This document shows, piece by piece, positions 1-9,257 of a stretch of 64,000 nt of DNA. The position numbers and the translations under genes were made by a program. The stretch spans positions 186,001 to 250,000 of the forward strand of contig CAJNAR010000171.1 in the NCBI GenBank assembly GCA_905220665.1, given 5' to 3'. The DNA comes from Albugo candida. Taxonomy: Eukaryota; Oomycota; Peronosporomycetes; Albuginales; Albuginaceae. A model generated the notes under the pieces. The model worked only from the letters and a program-made list of their open reading frames with translations. It was not told where the DNA came from and made no database searches. Numbering within the stretch: the stretch's first letter is position 1; every line of letters begins with the position of its first letter.

Positions 1-789
1 TGCAGCATTTCGGAACCAGCCGAAGCTCGACCTTTACTTGTCAAGAAGGAAACTACGTCTTCAAAGCCTGTAACTGAAGGCATACAGAGAGTGAATGAAC
101 TCGACAAAGCGATTGTTGGATCATCTTTAAAAGCCAGCACAATATTTTGCAAAGAAACGAAGGAGAATGAGGCAGAAATTCCAGCTGGGGGCTCAGTCGT
201 AACGTACCACGTGAACGCACAGGAGGGAAGTAACGTTTCAGAAGCTCAGATGTCCTCAGTCTTTGCTGGTTTTAGCAGTCGATTTAAATTCTCTTATGAT
301 GCTTGCTCAATGTGGACGCTCACGCCTTCTCTTCACATGCAATCGATAAAAGTTGTATGTGATCCCAAAGCCTCGCAATCAGTAAAAGTCGAACGGGAAA
401 ACAATGTCATTCAGTCTCCACCAAAACCTGTACCCGCTCACATTCTAAAGCCGAGCAGAGGCGGTGTCAATGCCTCACTGTATGGAACAGAAATCGAAAA
501 ATGGAATGACGATCCTCAGGCTTCGACTGCCGCAGATGAAGATTTGTCCGCAAAACATGACAGAATTCTTGGCAATTTGGTCCAAGAGGATCATCAAAGA
601 CGGCGTTTGGGTCGTCTCGACAGCTGGAATCAATCATTAGATTCTGGAAAATTGAAAAAAATTCGACAAAAGCGCGATTTTGTATCGAATGAAGGACGCT
701 CCAATTCCTTTCAGCACGCTTTGGAAGTCAAGCGTGTTCGATTCGGAAACAGTGCTGATAGGTCTTCTTATGAAAAGAGAGGCGAGTAA
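1..789 (+). CDS. C-terminal part of a USP36/USP42-like deubiquitinase (5' end outside window)
   Basis: The reading frame is open from the first base to a TAA at 787-789, so this is the 3' end of a longer gene; the first in-window methionine is not a start. The visible 262 residues are hydrophilic and contain no catalytic domain. Near the C-terminus are two Trp/Asp motifs (EKWNDD, then LDSWNQSLDSGKLKKI) followed by a basic stretch and FQHAL. The W-x-x-x-x-D-x-GK-x-KKI arrangement followed by a basic segment and FQ resembles the conserved tail of nucleolar USP36/USP42 proteases. The family assignment is inference from that tail alone; the peptidase domain would have to lie upstream of base 1. 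Any lysine-rich nuclear protein with a similar tail is the alternative. Confidence 0.45.
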   Translation, partial: CSISEPAEARPLLVKKETTSSKPVTEGIQRVNELDKAIVGSSLKASTIFCKETKENEAEIPAGGSVVTYHVNAQEGSNVSEAQMSSVFAGFSSRFKFSYDACSMWTLTPSLHMQSIKVVCDPKASQSVKVERENNVIQSPPKPVPAHILKPSRGGVNASLYGTEIEKWNDDPQASTAADEDLSAKHDRILGNLVQEDHQRRRLGRLDSWNQSLDSGKLKKIRQKRDFVSNEGRSNSFQHALEVKRVRFGNSADRSSYEKRGE

Positions 790-947
790 TAGAGATTTAC
801 CAACAAATCTGTCTTTATTTGGCTGAATATAACGCTCGCTTGGTGTTAAAATGCTATTAATTCGCCGACTGATACTTGCGATTTTGTCTCAAAAAGCTGA
901 CGATACGCCTCGAAAGGTCAGGTTACAGGAACACAGGAAGAAGGTCG

Positions 948-3298
948 ATGCGACTCCAATTCACTCAGCTCGCAACAAATCAACACACGGAAATTGTGAC
1001 GGCATGCTGCTGGACACCCGAGAATGATGCGGTCTCTTGCAGTGATGACAATACGATAGTTCGCTGGCGGATGGATGGTGAAGTGGTTGGAAAAATCACC
1101 ACTATCGATGCGTATGTGACATCGATCGATTGGAGTCCCTCAATAGGCAAACAAGCGGCCGATACATTTGCTGTATCGTGCACGGACGGTTCGCTGCTTC
1201 GTCTCTGAGCACATGCGAAGTCATCGCTAAGAGAGGTTTTGTAGGAACATTCCGATTGATTACAAAAAGTGGACGCGAAGAAAAGAGAGTGCAAGCATCT
1301 GAAGGAGCTGTCATCGCACTCAAATGGAATTATGATGGAACGGCTCTGATCACTGCTGGCGAGGACGGAATGCTCAAAATTTGGTCCAGAAGCGGAAATC
1401 TTCGCTCCACATTGGCGTCCACAGGTCGATCCGTTTATGCAGCTTGCTGGGGCCCCGACAATGATCAGCTTTTATTCACAAACGGTGGTAATTTGGTGAT
1501 CAAAACGGTGCAATTGGGTCGTAAAGATATTTTATGGAAGGCTCATGATGGAGCGATTCTTTGTGTGGACTGGAATCCTATCAATCAGCGGATTATTTCG
1601 GGTGGAGAGGACCGTATATTTCGCGTTTGGGATAATTTTGGCCGTCAGCTTTTTCAAAGTCCTGTCGCCGAATATGTGATAACATCTCTCGCGTGGTGTC
1701 CAAATGGAGAAACATTTGCTGTGGGCTCGTACGATATGCTTCGACTATGTGATAAAACGGGATGGTCCTATTCACGTGAAAGACCTCGCTCTGGATCGCT
1801 TATGGATATCGCGTGGGCTTCCGACAGCACGCAGTTGATAGCTGCAGGTGGAAATGGAGCTACCGTGTTTGCACAGATTACGGACCGTATTCTGACGTGG
1901 AACAAACTTGAGGTCAAATTGATCGATCCGCGTAAAATCCACGTGCATGATGTCATGAACGAGACCTTGGAAGAGATTGATTTCGCTCGAGATCGTGTCA
2001 TTGAGATGTCTGTGGGGTATGGCTTCATGGTCGTCTGCACCGCGACCCAATGCTTCATCTATAGCTCAACGAATTGGAACACTCCCCACATATTTGATCT
2101 CCGGGCGACTGTCAATTTGATTGTACAAAGTCAGCAACATTACCTCACAGTTGACAATTTCAATGGCATACAAGTGTACTCATACGAAGGAAAGCAAATT
2201 TGCTCTCCAAAGTTTCCAGGAATGCATCCAGAATTCCTCAACAAACTGACAATCTCTTTGGCCACGGAAACATTGGCTATCCTGGATCATTCCGATCGTA
2301 AAACGATTCGGACGTTTGATATCACAACAGGCAAACCTCTTCCGATCGTATTGTCTCATGCTCTGGAGATCTCCGAGCTGTCTCTATCGAGTTTTGGTCT
2401 TATGGAAGATCGAAGACTTTGCTTTATCGATCGTAATCGAGATTTGTATATCTCACGCATCATGCAGAAAGGTTCTGTCAAGCTCCATGGTCAAGTAGAT
2501 ACCGCAGCCTGGAATGACTCATCCGAGATATTAGTTGCCATCGCTGATAGTAAATTGGTGACTTGGCTGTATGCCAATATGGTTTTTGTGGATCGAACTC
2601 TTCTCACAGAAGTGATGGAACTGCAAGATGGGAGTAATTTCTCAAAGCTTCCCGCAATCACAAGCTTTACCGGATCCAATATCACCGTTAGGCGAGCGGA
2701 TGGAACGTCCATAGCAGCTACTATTGCTCCGTATCCCATCATGCTGTACGAATTCACAACGAGCCGCGACTGGGATAAAGCAGTTCGTTTCTGCCGATAC
2801 GTTAAAAGCAAAAGTCTGTGGACTTGTCTTGCTGGAATCGCCTTGAATCAGCGTCATTTGGATACGGCTGAAATCGCTCTCGCTGCGATCGAATGCATCG
2901 ACAAACTCTATTTTATCTTACACGTGAAGAATATGGTCTCCGATGAGCGCAGAAACGCAGAATTGGCTTTGTATTCCGGTGACATCGAAGATGCAGAAGC
3001 AATCCTACTGCAAGCTCATCCGAAACCGTTAATATATCGTGCCATCAAACTGAATCTTCGGCTTTTTCGCTGGAATCGTGCTTTAGAGCTTGCTGTTCGG
3101 TATACAACAGATGCAGGCACACATGTCGATACGGTCTTGGCGTATCGTGGACGCTTTCTAGCGGCCAACGGACTACAAGAGACCGATAAAAACTTTTTGC
3201 AATACGCGGATCAAGTGCAATTGGACTGGGAGACCATCGCAAAAAAGAAGGCTTTGGAGCGAGAACGAGAGCAGCAGAGTGCATCAAAGTCTCACTAG
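948..3298 (+). CDS. IFT80: Intraflagellar transport protein IFT80 homologue (two exons)
   Basis: IFT80 is a subunit of the IFT-B complex, which carries cargo to the flagellar tip. Exons are 948-1188 and 1245-3298, joined by a 56-bp GT-AG intron in phase 1 that rebuilds the SCTDGTFRLITK strand; the product is 764 residues. The start MRLQFTQL matches the family N-terminus. WD40 repeats form two propellers (about residues 1-560; motifs such as EDGMLKIWSRSG, KAHDGAILCVDWN and RLCDKTGWSYS), followed by a TPR-like helical C-terminus (HVDTVLAYRGRF, QYADQVQLDWETI). Length and order match animal IFT80 throughout. It implies a flagellated (zoospore) stage. It converges on the Nudix gene, with 58 bp between the stops. 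Confidence 0.95.
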
Positions 3299-3356
3299 TA
3301 AGAAAATAGAGAGATTCTATTGCGTACAGCTCATTTACTTTGTTCAATCACCATAT

Positions 3357-4679
3357 TTACATCCGTCTGAGCGTCTCAGAGCCCACAAAACTCGATGCTG
3401 TCCCCGAGATCACTTCCAGCGGATATATTGGCTGACCAGCAGCGACGTATGAGAAATAAATTGTTGGCTCGGGACCTCGTAATGGCAGGTTTTGAACTTC
3501 ATCAGCCTGCACCCAAGTCGCTCCAACACTCTCATAATCTGGAATCGACTTTGGCAATTGATCCGAATCTACAGGCTCTGCATAGAACACAAACCGCATA
3601 CGAACGTATTGGCCTCCACCACGGTCTCGCTTGGGGTTATACTCCATTTTCAGTAGTCCAGTAATCCGAATATCTATGCCCGCCTCTTCTTTTGTTTCGC
3701 GAATGGCGGCTTCCATGGGCTTTTCACCACCGTCAATACGTCCACCAGGTAGCCAGTATCCCGAATTTGCAAACTCTTGAACCAGCAAAAATCGATTATA
3801 TTTTCGATTGTGACAAACTACCAGCGCGAACGAGTACAGCACACTATCCCGTGCATCAAACTCGCTGACGGATTCGCCACGTCCAGGAGGACCATGAGCA
3901 TTATGCAGGTGAACCTGGAATGGGCCCCGAGGGGATTGACCACAGATCGGACACAGCATCTTCTCTTGATTAGGCTCATTGATATGATATAAAGGGCAAT
4001 GCCGCCAAAGCTGATCTTCATTGAACCCTGCTTTGTCACAGAATGGACAGCGATAGAGATTTTGTCGACGTCTATTCGATCGCCCATGATGATCCCTGCT
4101 CACACAATCTTGTTTATAATCATTGTTGTGCTCGTCTGGATAAATCTGATTGCGATTATTTGTATCGTGCTTATTCGTGGCATCCTTTGGTCCTTGTCCA
4201 CCGGCTGCAACAAATCGCATCACTTTGTGAATATCCTCCAAAGAATTTGTGACCATCGATACTCCATACTGAAAGCACATATATCTTCCCATTGCATCTT
4301 CGACCAGCTGTGCGCTCATAGCACAAACAAAGATTTGGCGACTTATCGTACGAATTAGCTTAAGTATTGAAATTATGGAATATGTTTGCAATCCACTCGC
4401 TCGGAAGAGAACAGCGTCAAAAGGCACATGTTCTAACCTCAATTGAGGAGGTACAGATGGTTCAAAAGGGTTTATGTAGGAAACGCTGCCGGGTGAATTG
4501 GATTGAGACTGAGGAGCGATTAGTCTTTTAAGTATCTCAGTCTCGTCCAGCACAGCCACTTGAGCCGTAAATCCATTCGCACTGAAAGTTTGTACGCACG
4601 CATTGTCTAACGAATCCAATGGGACATCGTGACTTGATACATTTCGGATAAATAAACCCCGCTTCATGAGTGTGTGCAT
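3357..4679 (-). CDS. C2H2 zinc-finger/Nudix hydrolase fusion protein
   Basis: Single-exon gene of 440 residues if translation starts at ATG 4679 (a second in-frame ATG lies at 4667). The N-terminal 200 residues are unrecognised. Two CxxC...H-type zinc fingers follow (about 208-262; CPFC...HCPLYH and CPICG...HLHNAH). The C-terminal third is a Nudix fold with the full Nudix box near residues 308-330: GRIDGGE, then the REtKEEAGI helix with the metal-binding glutamates. Nudix enzymes hydrolyse nucleoside diphosphates linked to another moiety; the substrate cannot be told from sequence. The fingers may target RNA or protein. Its stop lies 58 bp from the convergent IFT80 stop. Confidence 0.85.
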   Translation of the reverse strand: MHTLMKRGLFIRNVSSHDVPLDSLDNACVQTFSANGFTAQVAVLDETEILKRLIAPQSQSNSPGSVSYINPFEPSVPPQLRLEHVPFDAVLFRASGLQTYSIISILKLIRTISRQIFVCAMSAQLVEDAMGRYMCFQYGVSMVTNSLEDIHKVMRFVAAGGQGPKDATNKHDTNNRNQIYPDEHNNDYKQDCVSRDHHGRSNRRRQNLYRCPFCDKAGFNEDQLWRHCPLYHINEPNQEKMLCPICGQSPRGPFQVHLHNAHGPPGRGESVSEFDARDSVLYSFALVVCHNRKYNRFLLVQEFANSGYWLPGGRIDGGEKPMEAAIRETKEEAGIDIRITGLLKMEYNPKRDRGGGQYVRMRFVFYAEPVDSDQLPKSIPDYESVGATWVQADEVQNLPLRGPEPTIYFSYVAAGQPIYPLEVISGTASSFVGSETLRRM

Positions 4680-5729
4680 GCAGAAAGTATGCAACTACGG
4701 GGGGTAGACATTATCATGATCATTACGTGAGCAAAAGAATGCAAGTTTGTTAGAAAATAAGACTGTACGCAACACGAGACGAAAGACGGATAAACAGTTG
4801 CAAGTGGCCTAGATATAAAGAATGGAGGGAGAGAAAGATGATAATAATTGCGCAACCTTTTCAGGCTCAAGTGTTTACCCTCTTTTTGCGCCAGACTGCA
4901 GAATGCTGATAAGGTCTACTGGTGTGGTACACCAAATCGGGCCTGTATGGATGACACCATTGAAATTTACGTCAATTACATCGCTGCAGATTAGCTGAGA
5001 GATTGGGAGTGTTTAGATGCGGCAAACTCTTTGTCGTCATGAATTACCTAGACGATTAGGACGTGCGGCTTTGTGTTCTATTTCCGTGAGCGTTGTAGTC
5101 TTTCATTTATGCGTACAAGTCGATCAAGTTCAGAATATTATAGAAGTTGTGAAGCAATAATGAGAGAAGTTCTCTTTAGAAAGGCTTGAGTCAAGAAGAG
5201 CAATGTAAATCAATTAGTGCACAAATGTTAGCTACAAGTCCGACAAGTATTCACAAATTCTCGTCTGGCTTGTACTCTTGAATGCATAATGCGCTTGTCA
5301 AACTGACAAACTTGAAAAGAAGCGAGGCAAGACTTGTCCATACGCGTAATTAATTATTTCGTATGATACGAGTACATGGAACTCTGCAATATCCACGATA
5401 GATTCAAGCCCTAACTTACATTTAGGATAGAGTATTGAGTTTAGCATAGTTAGCACTTAATGATTGATATACCCTCAAAATCATTTATTAACCATATGGA
5501 AAGCTTATAGCATGAATTAGCACATTGTGGTTGCTGTAAGCGCGTTTCTTGATCATAGCGTAGCTTTCCGTTCCGCCCATACACAGACAACCCATGCACT
5601 TTAGGTCGATGTTACCCGTACGTTGCACCAATTGATGGCTCTACAAACAAGCTACACCAAATAAATACCGGTTTCTCGTGATTGATCGGCAAGAAGACTC
5701 CCAATTCGATCAAGTGAAAATCATTCAAA
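4680..5729. other. Intergenic region of about 1.05 kb
   Basis: No open frame or family resemblance was found on either strand beyond short shadow frames. It separates the divergent Nudix and SmB genes and presumably holds both promoters. No convincing Inr match was recognised. Confidence 0.5.
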
Positions 5730-6691
5730 ATGGTACGCTCATGTGACAATTGCCTTAATGAACATAGACAAATCGCTTTTCTACTAGGTGATGAGCAAAA
5801 GTAGCAAGATGTTGAATTATATCAACTACCGGATGAAGGTTACTTTGCAGGATTCCCGGGCTTTGGTCGGCTATTTTATGGCATTCGATAAGCACATGAA
5901 TATTGTATTGGGTGATTGTGAAGAATTTCGAACATTAAAGTCAAAAATTAAAACCAATGTATCGGAAGAGCGAGTAGAGAAGCGATATTTAGGATTAGTA
6001 TTACTGCGCGGTGAGAGTGTTGTCTCCCTGACAGTAGACGGCCCTCCTCTTGCCCCAGAGAAAGAGACTATTGGACCTAATGGGCCGGGTATTGCTCGTG
6101 CAGCAGGTCGTGGATTGCCAGCTGCTCCATTGGGTGCGCCACCGCTAGGATTAGTAGCTCCCATGCGTGGTATTGGAGGCCCTGCCCCTGGAGTCTTACA
6201 ATCGGGTCACGGTAAGATCAAGCCCAAATCACATGATGCTGGTAGACAGGATCTGGCCAAGTGATTACACGAACAGATAAGCAATGAGTGCCCGGGAGAT
6301 GAGACTTTCAGTCTCATATCTTCCGAACTCAAATGAGCTCGTACTTGGGTACAAGTCAATCACCGTCTTACTACGACCGATCTTAGTATGATGGCAATCA
6401 CGATCTTGATCTTGAAGCAAAACCAGCAAATTGTTGATCTAATGTGCTTTTTGTATTGTAGTGGCTGCTTACGCTCAACCGCAATCTTACGGTCGGGGAC
6501 GTGGGATTCCAGGAGCTCCAATGCCAGGGATGCCACCACGTCCAATGCCAGGCATGCCAACAATTGGTGCTCCTGGATATCCTCATGGAATGGCACCTCC
6601 GCCTGGCGGTCTACCTCCGGGAATGGGAGGCCAAGTACCTCCTCAAGCAATGCGTGGAGCCCCAATGATGCGACCTCCACCCGGTCAATAA
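5730..6691 (+). CDS. SNRPB: Small nuclear ribonucleoprotein SmB/B' (three exons, start codon alone in exon 1)
   Basis: SmB is one of the seven Sm proteins that ring the U-rich site of spliceosomal snRNAs. Exon 1 is only the ATG (5730-5732); exon 2 is 5788-6211 and exon 3 is 6462-6691, giving 218 residues. The join gives [10 protein letters not shown], matching the conserved SmB start. Sm1/Sm2 motifs occupy about residues 6-85 ([44 protein letters not shown]). The conserved GIARAAGRG stretch and a Pro/Gly/Met-rich tail ([18 protein letters not shown], ending MRPPPGQ) follow. Intron 1 is 55 bp; intron 2 is 250 bp, the longest well-supported intron in the window. The phase-1 junction restores a valine codon. 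Confidence 0.95.
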
Positions 6692-6807
6692 TTCGAGAGG
6701 CAAATGTAGTCGATATATCAAGTTTTACTAAAACATATTGCAAACCGAATTTAGTAACACAATAAACATTTTCTTTGCTCACTACACTGCTGCCCTCAAC
6801 ATTCAAA

Positions 6808-7551
6808 ATGACTGGCCAGCAGGGCCATTTAGCTGCATATACTCTGTTGTCGGGAGCGAGAATTCAGGTTGTACAAGATACTCGTCGAGTGGATGGGCTT
6901 GGAGGAGAGGTCTGGCCTGGAGCGTATGTTCTATGTAGCTTTCTGGAAAGGCATAAAACAAAGTATTGCGTTTCTCGTAACGTCATTGAACTCGGTGCAG
7001 GTTGTGGACTGTGTAGTCTGTTGGCATCGGAATTAGGAGCAGAAAGAGTTCTGGCAACGGATGAGTACACAGATTTACTTTTGACGAATGTAAATATAGC
7101 AGATGCATCGGCTTTTAAAAGCGTTTCTGTCGCGACTCTTGTGTGGGGTCAATTTGAGGCCATGGAATGCTACAAAAATCAGTTTGATGTAGTACTGGGA
7201 AGTGAGTGTACGCAGCTGGGAAGACAGGCACATGCTTTACTGGTTGACACTATAAAATTCCTGCTACGACCGTGCTCCACATCGACTGCATTACTATCAA
7301 TGGATCTATGCCGGCAAACATGCCGTGGAGAATGTGATATATACAAATGCACGGCCTCGCATTTTGTCAGTGTTGCTAAAGGCTTTGGATTTTCCGTTTT
7401 ATTACATGATCCCGTACAATTGGTATCGCACCCACAGATGCAAAACGCGGTCGGGGCTTTAGGAAATTGCTTTCCCATGGACGAAGACGACTGGAGTGTT
7501 GTTATAGAACTACAGAGTCAGTGTATGATTTGCAGTGACGTCGTTAGCTGA
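6808..7551 (+). CDS. METTL21-like protein lysine methyltransferase
   Basis: Single-exon gene of 247 residues starting at the first ATG (MTGQQGHL). It has the class I SAM-dependent methyltransferase pattern of the Methyltransf_16/METTL21 family: a GEVWPGAYVLCSFLE segment before motif I, motif I IELGAGCGLCSLLASELGA (about residues 57-75), an acidic post-I end (LATDEY), and a strand (FDVVLGSECTQ) at the motif II position. Enzymes of this family methylate lysines in chaperones, elongation factors or histones; the target is not predictable here. The conserved DxxY-type motif after that strand is replaced by SECTQL, so catalysis is likely but not certain. It starts 116 bp after the SmB stop. Confidence 0.8.
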   Translation: MTGQQGHLAAYTLLSGARIQVVQDTRRVDGLGGEVWPGAYVLCSFLERHKTKYCVSRNVIELGAGCGLCSLLASELGAERVLATDEYTDLLLTNVNIADASAFKSVSVATLVWGQFEAMECYKNQFDVVLGSECTQLGRQAHALLVDTIKFLLRPCSTSTALLSMDLCRQTCRGECDIYKCTASHFVSVAKGFGFSVLLHDPVQLVSHPQMQNAVGALGNCFPMDEDDWSVVIELQSQCMICSDVVS

Positions 7552-7609
7552 TTTTGGAATACCAAATGAAGAAAATGGATAACTGAGTATAGCACAATTC
7601 TTCACTGTA

Positions 7610-8222
7610 TCACGTGCCAATTGATCTACAAGACAGTATGAAATACTCATGGGTGGCATCGTGTAAGGTTGCTCTGTTAATCTCAGGTTTTGGAACATAA
7701 CCCGAATGCCTCGATTGAGTGTCCGACCTGGATAGCGCGCCATCAGGTTGTTTGTCGGTAGTATCAATCTCCTCAATTGGCTTATAGAGAGTGGGTACTC
7801 CTTGTCCGTGTAGCGTAAAAGGCACAAAAATGCAACATAATTTCTGTTGTTCAACCAGGACTGAAGCAAGATTGCAAAATGCAGAGATCTGATTATAGAT
7901 GGTATTGGACTCCTGAGCGAGTAGCCCTGCATAATAGATGCGTTATCAGTCTAGGATACGGCACATTACGTGGGTAATTCTCCCCAAAAGATAAGTTCAT
8001 TAGCGCCTTCATCGATACCATCGAATGATTCATTGAAGTATACTTCAGCATGTCGTATTAGCAAAAAAATGCTATGGTAAACACACAATATGATGACTGT
8101 AGTCTCTGCTGCTTCGACTCTTTTATCTTGGGGAACGCTTCTCTGTTGATGCTTTTTGGATGGAAAATCGGCCTGACGAAGAATGTTTCAGCGGGACCAT
8201 TCGAAACGACATATGCGGTCAT
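7610..8222 (-). CDS. Unrecognised small protein, spliced (model uncertain)
   Basis: No family recognised. An ATG at 8222 opens a hydrophilic frame (MTAYVVSNGPAETFFV...) ending at a GTGTGT donor at 8086; a 44-bp intron (8043-8086, with a good CTAAT branch site) joins in phase 1 to a frame beginning YFNESFD. From there a donor at 8018 (intron 7927-8018) leads in phase to a long open exon 7926-7610 (LLAQESNTIYNQISAF..., ending SCRSIGT). The product would be 158 residues. An alternative donor at 7969 truncates the protein after about ten more residues. The coding look and phase agreement are what is seen; function is unknown. Its stop lies 58 bp from that of the convergent methyltransferase gene. 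Confidence 0.45.
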
Positions 8223-9257
8223 GAAATAATTGTTAGACCATGAAAAGCGCGAGTGAATACAAAACTGCTAAAAGCAGCGGACTTTGCATGAAACGATCAT
8301 GTTGAGTGGTAGCTGAGAGGTGATGTATACTCACTTGAATTCCGATCGCTGGGTGGTGATTAACTTAGCAATAACACGATCCAGTCCTCAGACGTAGACT
8401 AATATGCGATAGTATAAGAAGAGTATCATGTGGTATAGTCACGTGCGTGTCTTTACGCTACTCCCCACTTCGGCTCTCGATCATTCCATGCAATAGCCTC
8501 CAAGTCAAACGAGTGAATGAGCGCACAGGTATAAACTTACTTTTTCACGTTTCATTGATCTCTAAAATCTGACACAAAGACGGTAAAATTTGAGAGCGCA
8601 TTACAGGACAAGATTACGGAGTAGAAATCACAAAATGCGATTCCTACGGAGTCGTTCATGAGATAACCTACAGATACGAGATGCCAGTCAGTTTCCAAGA
8701 CAAGAAAAAAAGCCTTACCAAATGTAATAAAGCATATACGTGCTGTATACTAACAGGCAGGAAGACGACAAACTTCTTGGAAGTGCTCTGCTCTAATCAG
8801 ACCTCTATACCTTCATAATCATAAAGTATAGTATAGTGAATCATACCGAGCCAATAGAAGCTATAAGTCGACCATCATTTGTAATTGGTACCATAAACGA
8901 CATAATCGATCGAAACGAATTAAAAAGATAATAATTCTATCGCTCGATTCAATTGTTGTGGATATTAAACAATATCATTGTGGTCACAACGCTCAGTATA
9001 TTTTCATTATCAGCCACATTTATCAACTATCACCACGACGACACTGCAACCTGCTGCGTATCAATAATAAGATCATAATTGTAATCTCGATCACACGCAC
9101 AAACTCTGTCGAGAAAACGATTATAAAAGCTCATTGAAAAAGCATTTAATCTGCTTTTTTCGAGTCGTTGCTCGCTTTACTTATTCTGTGCATATATACG
9201 TTTTTGTGTGCGTTTTGTGGTATCCTCATCGCTATTACGACGTCCAAACAGCTTTCC
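8223..9257. other. Intergenic region of about 1 kb
   Basis: No supported gene. The region is AT-rich with short runs of dyads. It sits between two divergent gene starts and probably carries both promoters. I see no tRNA and no recognisable repeat family. Confidence 0.45.

Noticed and set aside
1189..1244. Frameshift in IFT80 near 1200
   Set aside because: A 56-bp GT-AG intron in phase 1 restores the conserved WD40 strand exactly.
7510..7932. 140-codon minus-strand frame overlapping the methyltransferase 3' end
   Set aside because: It overlaps the better-supported frame of the spliced gene at 7610-8222 and runs into the methyltransferase coding sequence; composition is less protein-like.
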